This document shows positions 16,118-20,850 of a stretch of 20,850 bases of DNA, piece after piece. The DNA comes from CAZNKU01 sp045545235 (GTDB lineage Bacteria; Bacillota; Clostridia; Monoglobales; Firm-18). The position numbers and the translations under genes were made by a program. A model generated the notes under the pieces. The model had not been told where the DNA came from. It searched no databases and saw only the letters and a list, made by a program, of their open reading frames with translations. Within the stretch, counting starts at the first letter, position 1. The number at the start of each line of letters is the position of its first letter. The stretch spans positions 1 through 20,850 of the forward strand of contig JAZQAN010000019.1 of NCBI GenBank assembly GCA_045545235.1, in the 5' to 3' direction.

Positions 16118-17995
16118 ATGAATAATAAAAACATGAAATTTATGCTAGGTGCAAATTACTGGGGATCTGAGTGGGGAACAGAAATGTGGCTTCACTATGA
16201 CGGTGAAAAAATACGTGAAGATTTAAAACAGCTTGCTGAGTACGGTGTTCAGAATATTCGTATTTTCCCAAACTGGAGAGACTTTCAACCCGTAGACAGA
16301 GCCTACGCTTGTCGCGGAATACACGGGGAATACATAAACAGTCGTACAGGAATACCTGTATATGATGATGGCGTAGATATGGAAATGATAGACCATATGA
16401 AAGACTTCTGTAAGGCTGCTGAGGAAAACGGCATTGAACTTGTTGTTTCCATAGTAACGGGCTGGATGAGCGGAAGGTTGTTTTGCCCACCTGTTTTAAA
16501 CGGTAAAAATCTTATTACCGACCCTGAAGCGTTAATGTGGATGAGAAGGTTTATTAAAAGGTTGGTTCGTGAACTGAAAAACGAAAAATCCATTGTTATG
16601 TGGGGACTTGGCAATGAATGTAATTGCCTTGGTGATGCCCAGACGAGATACCATGCATACCAGTGGACTGCTACTGTTGTAGATGCTATTCGCAGTGAGG
16701 ACACATCACGTCCTGTTTCAAGTGATATGCACAGCCTTTGTTCCGGTCCCGAAAAGGGATTCTGGTTTTTAGAAGACCAGGGAGAGCTTACTGATATGGT
16801 ATGCACACATCCTTATCCGTCACCTACTGTCGGAGGGGATATAGAGCCATACACACGTCTTCGTACAACTTGCCTGCCTACTGCACAGACATTGTATTAT
16901 TCAGGAGTATCTAAAAAACCTGCATATATTCAGGAAAGCGGAACATTTTCGCAGACAATGGGCAGTAAGCGGATGTCTGCAGATTTTATGAGAATACAGA
17001 TTCTATCTTCAATTGCCCATAATTTTACAGGCTATCAGTGGTGGTGTGCATGGGAACAGAATCACCTTGATTTTCCACCATACACTTGGGCTATGATAGA
17101 ACGTGAGCTTGGTTTGTTTGATAAAAATAAAAACCCAAAACCCGTTGCTTATGTTATGAAGGATATGAGTGAGCTTGTAAACAAATTACCATATCCATTT
17201 CCAAAAAGAAAAACAGACGCCGTTTGTGTACTTCCACGCGAGGGCAAAAGGCAAAATATGGCAATTGCGTCAATTCTTTTTGGTAAACAGGCGGGCGTGG
17301 AGCTTGAGGTTGCATACAGCGAAATTGGTGATATTCCCGAATCAAAGCTATATTATATGCCTTGTATTGACGGTTGGCAGATTATTTATAAAAAGACATG
17401 GGATACCTTGCTTAAAAAGGTTGAAAACGGCGCAAAACTTTGCATTTCCTTTAACGGCGGACAGATAACAGATTTTCCTGATGTTGTGGGGGCCGAATCT
17501 ATGGGCTTTATGGATAATGTAAGCCATACTGTTGAAATAGAGGGAGAAAAAATACCTTATACTTGCAAGGAAATTCTTCTTAATCCTACAACGGCAGAAG
17601 TGCTGTACAGAAATGAAGATGGTAATCCTGTAATGCTTAAAAATAAATATGGCAAGGGTACGGTTTACTTTATAAACTTACCTGTTGAAAAACTTGCTGT
17701 TGAACAAACTGACGGCTTCAATTTATATCCTTATTATAAGTTATATAAAGAAGTTGCAAAGGATGTTATAGGGGATAAAGCGGTTATTGTTGAAGATAAA
17801 AATATAGGTGTAACAATAAATCCTGTGGTTGAAAACGAATGCTTTGTTACTTTGCTTAATTATTCCGACAAGGAAATTAAGACCGAAATTATAATTAAAG
17901 ATGATTGGAAAGTAGAAGAAGTAATTTATGGGGATATGAAGTCTATTTCTGCATGCGACGGAGTGTTTTTGAAAATCACAAAAAATAAAATATGA
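16118..17995 (+). CDS. Clan GH-A glycoside hydrolase (paralogue B)
   Basis: This 625-residue homologue of the 13450 product is collinear along its whole length. The catalytic pair is Glu167 in GNECNCLG and Glu273 in YIQESGTFS. The shared opening GANYWGSEWGTEMW, the GWMSGRLF strand and the DAVCVLP start of the alpha/beta domain mark the same architecture: barrel, amidotransferase-like domain, beta domain. The residues between the catalytic strands diverge, and the QWWCAWEQNH strand 8 differs from FLWWIGFDQG in paralogue A, so the two probably cut related but different linkages. No signal peptide. The SD is GGGTGAT, ten bases before the ATG. Last gene of the operon; no clear terminator is seen before the next promoter. 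The exact GH family is not assigned. Confidence 0.82.
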   Translation: MNNKNMKFMLGANYWGSEWGTEMWLHYDGEKIREDLKQLAEYGVQNIRIFPNWRDFQPVDRAYACRGIHGEYINSRTGIPVYDDGVDMEMIDHMKDFCKAAEENGIELVVSIVTGWMSGRLFCPPVLNGKNLITDPEALMWMRRFIKRLVRELKNEKSIVMWGLGNECNCLGDAQTRYHAYQWTATVVDAIRSEDTSRPVSSDMHSLCSGPEKGFWFLEDQGELTDMVCTHPYPSPTVGGDIEPYTRLRTTCLPTAQTLYYSGVSKKPAYIQESGTFSQTMGSKRMSADFMRIQILSSIAHNFTGYQWWCAWEQNHLDFPPYTWAMIERELGLFDKNKNPKPVAYVMKDMSELVNKLPYPFPKRKTDAVCVLPREGKRQNMAIASILFGKQAGVELEVAYSEIGDIPESKLYYMPCIDGWQIIYKKTWDTLLKKVENGAKLCISFNGGQITDFPDVVGAESMGFMDNVSHTVEIEGEKIPYTCKEILLNPTTAEVLYRNEDGNPVMLKNKYGKGTVYFINLPVEKLAVEQTDGFNLYPYYKLYKEVAKDVIGDKAVIVEDKNIGVTINPVVENECFVTLLNYSDKEIKTEIIIKDDWKVEEVIYGDMKSISACDGVFLKITKNKI

Positions 17996-18096
17996 TTATG
18001 CATTTATTTCCAAACTTAATTACATAATCAGATGAAAAGCAATGGTTGTGTTTTTCCAAAGGATGTTAAAAATTTTGTAAAATTAAAACGTTGTAT

Positions 18097-18125
18097 TTGA
18101 CATGTTTTCAAAGATAGTGTATCAT
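18097..18125 (+). promoter_or_regulatory. Sigma-A type promoter of the GH2 gene
   Basis: A consensus TTGACA (18097-18102) and TATCAT (18120-18125) with a 17-base spacer lie just before the strong SD AAGGAGG of the GH2 gene. Directly upstream, TTAAAACGTTGTAT (18083-18096) is an imperfect match to a CcpA-type cre site, with mismatches at three of the defined positions. The 17996-18096 stretch is otherwise featureless. Confidence 0.75.
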
Positions 18126-18156
18126 AAAAATCAATAAGAACCAAGGAGGAAAACAT

Positions 18157-19836
18157 ATGATAAGATTATTTGAAAACCATCGTGTAAGAATTGTTAAAGA
18201 AATTGATGGTCTTTGGGATTTTTGTAAAGAGAATGATAATAAGAAATATAGCCTTCCTGTACCGGGATGTTGGGAACAACACCCTGATATGCTCGCATAC
18301 AGAGGTAAGGGAGAATATAGTAAAAAAATATATATAAATAAAAACGGAAATATCAGGTTGGAATTTAAAGGTGTAAGCCATACTGCAGATGTGTATTTTG
18401 ATGGAGAACTAATTGCCCATCATTATAATGCGTATACACCATTTTCAGCAATAATAAAAAATGTTGAAAAGGGTGATCACACAATATGTGTAAAGGTTGA
18501 TAACACCTTTACAGAAAAATCTGCTTTACATATTCCAAATGATTATTATACATATGGTGGAATTACCCGTCCCGTTGCTTTGGAGTACATTGATGATTTG
18601 TATGTAAAGAACATTCGCTTTACACCTTATATTAAAGATGGTAAATGGTATGCAAATGTTGAAGTTTTTGTTTGCAACATTTCAGATGATGATATTGAAA
18701 CAGAAATATGCGGAAATATTGATGAGAATGTAATGTCAAAGAAAATTCTTGTTGAAAAGAACAGTGAAAAATCAGTGGTATTTGACAGGGAATTCATTGG
18801 TGTAAAACCATGGTCTGAAAAAGAGCCTGAACTTTATATGCTTAACATTAATCTGTTAAAGGACGGCAATATAATTGATGACCTTATTGAGCGTGTTGGT
18901 TTCAGGGTTGTTGAGGTTAAGGGAAAATACATATACCTTAACGGTAATAGAATTTTCCTTAAAGGATTTAATCGTCATGAAGATTATGCGGTTGATGGTT
19001 GTGCCGTTACATTTCAACATATATTGCAAGATATGGATATGATGCAGGAATTAGGATGTAACGCACTTCGCACCTGCCATTACCCTAATGATGAAAGAAT
19101 GCTTGATTTGTGTGATGAACGTGGGATAATGGTGTGGGAGGAAAACCACGCGAGGGGTCTTACGCTTGAACAAATGAAAAACCCGAATTTTGAAAGACAG
19201 TGCAAGGAATGTATTGATGAAATGATTGAAAATCACTATAATCATCCGTCAATTATAATATGGGGTATTATGAATGAATGTGCTTCCGATACCTTAGAGG
19301 GTAAGGAAATGTACAAAAAGCAGTTTGAACAGATTAAAAATCTTGATAAAACTCGTCCTACATCCTTTGCTTCATGTAAGTATTTTGAAGATCTTTGCTT
19401 TGATCTTGTAGATATTGTTTCTATGAACGTGTATTCAGGTTGGTATACAAGTGAAACTATTGATGTCAGAATGAAAAAACTTCTGGAGTGGACGGAAACT
19501 GCAGGTGGTGCAGATAAACCATTTTTTATGACGGAATTTGGTGCCGCTGCTATATATGGTTATCGTGACAGAAGTTTGTGCAGATGGTCTGAGGAATATC
19601 AGGCAAAACTTTTAAAGGATACTCTTGATGTATATATGAATGAAGATGCTATTTCGGCAGTGTTTATATGGCAGTTTGCGGATTGTAGAGTAACCGATGA
19701 AAAGGGAAATGAAAAAGACAATTGGTGGAAGACTCGTGCAAGATGTCATAATAACAAAGGTGTTGTAGATGAATATCGCAGACCAAAGCTTGCCTATGAT
19801 GTTGTAAAGGATATGTTTTCAAATAATAACAGATGA
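18157..19836 (+). CDS. GH2 glycosidase, beta-glucuronidase-type
   Basis: This 559-residue GH2 enzyme has a jelly-roll sugar-binding domain (about 1-150), an immunoglobulin-like domain (about 155-255) and a TIM barrel (about 260-559). Acid/base Glu374 is in IMNECAS and nucleophile Glu460 is in MTEFGAA. The motif N532-N533-K534 in CHNNKGVVDEYRRPKLA matches the N-x-K signature by which beta-glucuronidases hold the substrate carboxylate (compare GNKKG in E. coli UidA), which favours glucuronide or galacturonide over galactoside. It is shorter than UidA by about 40 residues and lacks an obvious Loop 1 insertion. There is no signal peptide. It has its own promoter and strong SD, separated by 161 bases from the GH-A operon, so it can be expressed independently; a leftward araC gene follows further on. 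Substrate prediction rests on the N-x-K motif. Confidence 0.88.
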   Translation: MIRLFENHRVRIVKEIDGLWDFCKENDNKKYSLPVPGCWEQHPDMLAYRGKGEYSKKIYINKNGNIRLEFKGVSHTADVYFDGELIAHHYNAYTPFSAIIKNVEKGDHTICVKVDNTFTEKSALHIPNDYYTYGGITRPVALEYIDDLYVKNIRFTPYIKDGKWYANVEVFVCNISDDDIETEICGNIDENVMSKKILVEKNSEKSVVFDREFIGVKPWSEKEPELYMLNINLLKDGNIIDDLIERVGFRVVEVKGKYIYLNGNRIFLKGFNRHEDYAVDGCAVTFQHILQDMDMMQELGCNALRTCHYPNDERMLDLCDERGIMVWEENHARGLTLEQMKNPNFERQCKECIDEMIENHYNHPSIIIWGIMNECASDTLEGKEMYKKQFEQIKNLDKTRPTSFASCKYFEDLCFDLVDIVSMNVYSGWYTSETIDVRMKKLLEWTETAGGADKPFFMTEFGAAAIYGYRDRSLCRWSEEYQAKLLKDTLDVYMNEDAISAVFIWQFADCRVTDEKGNEKDNWWKTRARCHNNKGVVDEYRRPKLAYDVVKDMFSNNNR

Positions 19837-19970
19837 ACTTAATTTGATTAGTGCTTTTACTTTGATATAAATATTGTTTTTACTTGAAACAACATTAGAA
19901 ACCTTCTACAAATAACCCCCTTATTTATAGATATATACAAAAATGTTTATGTTTTTCAGTAAAATATATG

Positions 19971-20002
19971 ATGACGCTATGGGTTTTTATCCATAGCGTT
20001 AT
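19971..20002. other. Long hairpin
   Basis: A 12-bp stem with one G-U pair (ATGACGCTATGG at 19971-19982 with CCATAGCGTTAT at 19991-20002) encloses an 8-base T-rich loop. No T-run follows, so it is not a standard terminator; it may be a 5'-leader structure for the small frame downstream. Confidence 0.6.
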
Positions 20003-20033
20003 GCACAATTTATAAATTGTTGGAGGTGATAAT

Positions 20034-20063
20034 ATGTTTGAACAAACAAAAGCGTTGTGTTAA
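20034..20063 (+). pseudogene. Dead gene start or leader peptide with perfect SD
   Basis: An ATG four bases... to a nine-codon frame, MFEQTKALC, is preceded by GGAGGTGAT (20022-20030), a full match to the 16S anti-SD, at three-base spacing. A 16-base palindrome (20005-20020) abuts the SD. The frame ends in TAA and no in-frame continuation or downstream rightward gene exists, so it is either a leader peptide that lost its gene or the 5' stub of a decayed gene. Confidence 0.45.
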
Positions 20064-20121
20064 CATTATGAAATGATTTGATCAAAAATGAATAATGATT
20101 GTTATTAGAATTATTTTATTA

Positions 20122-20147
20122 CCATTATACCCAAGTAGGTATAATGG
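20122..20147. repeat. Perfect 10-bp stem-loop
   Basis: CCATTATACC (20122-20131) pairs with GGTATAATGG (20138-20147) around a 6-base loop. No T-run follows on either strand, so terminator function is doubtful; each arm contains a TATAAT or its complement, so an operator or a mobile-element relic is possible. Confidence 0.55.
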
Positions 20148-20155
20148 CTAAAATG

Positions 20156-20174
20156 GACTTGACAGTTCCAAGTC
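20156..20174. repeat. Short stem-loop beside a CGTCGG direct-repeat patch
   Basis: GACTTG (20156-20161) pairs with CAAGTC (20169-20174) around a 7-base loop. It is followed by a GC-rich patch with TCGTCGG repeated twice and then five Ts (to about 20197). It could act as a rightward terminator, though the T-run is 18 bases from the stem. Confidence 0.35.
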
Positions 20175-20200
20175 GGTTCGTCGGCTCGTCGGTTTTTGAG

Positions 20201-20235
20201 GTTTAAAATTACTTTTTTAGTGTATGATTTTAAAC
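20201..20235. repeat. Inverted repeat
   Basis: GTTTAAAAT (20201-20209) and ATTTTAAAC (20227-20235) are exact inverted copies separated by 17 bases. AT-rich, so chance is possible. Confidence 0.4.
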
Positions 20236-20359
20236 GAAAATCTCATATGTTTTAAATTTAAAAAGCAGTGTTAAGAAAGTTTGATTTACTATACCGATTT
20301 TAAGTTTGAATCCTGTCAATCCTTCTGATAAATAATGGCGATTTTAATAAATTTTTTAT

Positions 20360-20400
20360 GACTTTACTAAAGTTTTTTGTGACTATAAAAGTTTTCTTGT
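20360..20400. repeat. Imperfect tandem repeat
   Basis: Two adjacent units of 21 and 20 bases (20360-20380 and 20381-20400) both begin GACT, contain AAAGTTTT and end TTGT. They lie just beyond the 3' end of the leftward araC 3 gene. Confidence 0.4.
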
Positions 20401-20454
20401 TATGTAGAATTGTAAAAAACAGAACATGATCGAAACAAAACAGTTATATTAGAT

Positions 20455-20850
20455 TCATAAATTCAACCACTTTCTTGGAGATAATCCAACTTGGTTTGCA
20501 AATGATTTGGAAAAATGATATACATCACAATACCCAAGTTCTGATGCAATTTCTGAAGCTGTGAAATATCCGCTTTCAAGCATTTCCTTTGCGGCGGCTA
20601 TACGCAGAGAGTCGCGATATTGAAGAACAGTCATCCCTGTTTGTTTCATAAACTTTCCACGTAAATATGAAAGTGAAACAGAACATTCCGAAGCTATATC
20701 GTTTCCTGAAAAATTCTTTTTGAAATTTCTGTGTATGTATTCCAGTGCATTTTTTATATCCGTATCAACATTTTTGTACAATGAGTTTTCGTCGATAATG
20801 TTTATGTAGAAATTCATTAGTTTTATTCTGCATTTTGCATAAGAGTCCCA
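20455..20850 (-). CDS. AraC-family transcriptional regulator 3, C-terminal part (runs off right edge)
   Basis: The frame stays open from the ATG at 20817 to the right edge (a further 11 codons without a stop), so the ATG is internal and this is the C-terminal ~131 residues of a longer regulator. It carries the complete double helix-turn-helix domain: NDIASECSVSLSYLRGKFMKQ, then ASEIASELGYCDVYHFSKSFA and the LSPRKWLN end. An AraC protein would normally have another 100 to 170 residues of ligand-binding domain, or a response-regulator receiver, to the right. It is convergent with the GH2 gene and separated from it by 618 bases. By analogy with the other two, it probably controls an operon starting to the right of this window. 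Confidence 0.85.
   Translation of the reverse strand, partial: WDSYAKCRIKLMNFYINIIDENSLYKNVDTDIKNALEYIHRNFKKNFSGNDIASECSVSLSYLRGKFMKQTGMTVLQYRDSLRIAAAKEMLESGYFTASEIASELGYCDVYHFSKSFANQVGLSPRKWLNL

Larger units (their letters stand above)
19837..20454. other. Gene-poor intergenic stretch with multiple hairpins
   Basis: These 618 bases carry no credible full-length gene on either strand. Contents, left to right: AT-rich sequence without a clear terminator for the GH2 gene, a strong hairpin (19971-20002), a palindrome and SD with a nine-codon frame (20005-20063), two stem-loops (20122-20174) followed by a CGTCGG direct-repeat patch, an inverted repeat (20201-20235) and an imperfect tandem repeat (20360-20400). 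The pattern suggests decayed genes. Confidence 0.6.

Noticed and set aside
16303..16806. A 167-codon open frame on the minus strand
   Set aside because: It lies wholly antisense to the GH-A paralogue B gene, whose catalytic motifs prove the plus-strand frame; its product is low-complexity Ser/Leu-rich without a recognisable domain.
20305..20325. A tRNA T-arm-like string (GTTTGAATCC) in the intergenic stretch
   Set aside because: The flanking bases do not form the 5-bp T-stem and no acceptor or anticodon arms are present.
2..20850. CRISPR array, insertion sequence or prophage
   Set aside because: No regularly spaced repeats, transposase, integrase or phage-type gene is visible in the window.

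Overview
The window is A+T-rich, uses strong GGAGG-type Shine-Dalgarno (SD) sites and the standard bacterial code, and has tightly packed operons with intrinsic terminators. Together with AraC-type regulators and many intracellular glycosidases, this points to a Clostridia-class Firmicute, probably a gut or rumen lineage (Lachnospiraceae or Oscillospiraceae-like). The taxonomy is inferred from style and protein families, not from a marker gene.

The whole window is a carbohydrate-catabolic region built as repeated modules: a rightward glycan-enzyme operon, a terminator, then a leftward araC-family gene that faces the next operon divergently. Module 0 (left edge to 2636) has the end of a DUF5107/TPR protein and a DUF6067-like TIM-barrel protein. 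A structured, GC-rich gap with two terminator hairpins (2637-2947) separates it from AraC regulator 1 (2948-3730, minus strand). Module 1 (3842-11104) encodes a 1069-residue DUF5107-TPR protein, an aldose 1-epimerase homologue, a Gfo/Idh/MocA-type oxidoreductase and a GH36 alpha-galactosidase-like enzyme, with start/stop overlaps or very short gaps. It ends at a short relic of a second DUF6067-like gene and a palindromic terminator. AraC regulator 2 (11232-12026, minus strand) faces module 2 (12161-17995): a beta-propeller protein resembling oligogalacturonate lyases (PL22), two paralogous clan GH-A glycosidases, and an endonuclease/exonuclease/phosphatase (EEP) family hydrolase between them. 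A GH2 enzyme with a beta-glucuronidase-type N-x-K motif follows under its own promoter (18157-19836). A 618-base gene-poor stretch, holding a dead gene start and several hairpins, leads to the C-terminal part of AraC regulator 3 at the right edge.

None of the enzymes shows a signal peptide or membrane segment and no transporter is present, so the set should act in the cytoplasm on oligosaccharides or glycosides imported by a system encoded elsewhere. The predicted enzymes (alpha-galactosidase-like, beta-glucuronidase/galacturonidase-like, PL22-like, two clan GH-A hydrolases) suggest uronate- and galactose-containing plant or host glycans. The mutarotase-like and oxidoreductase-like proteins would handle the released sugars or run a non-hydrolytic route. 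The least explained parts are the DUF5107-TPR proteins, the oxidoreductase lacking the usual lysine, the EEP hydrolase between the two GH-A paralogues, and the structured leader upstream of the first GH-A gene.
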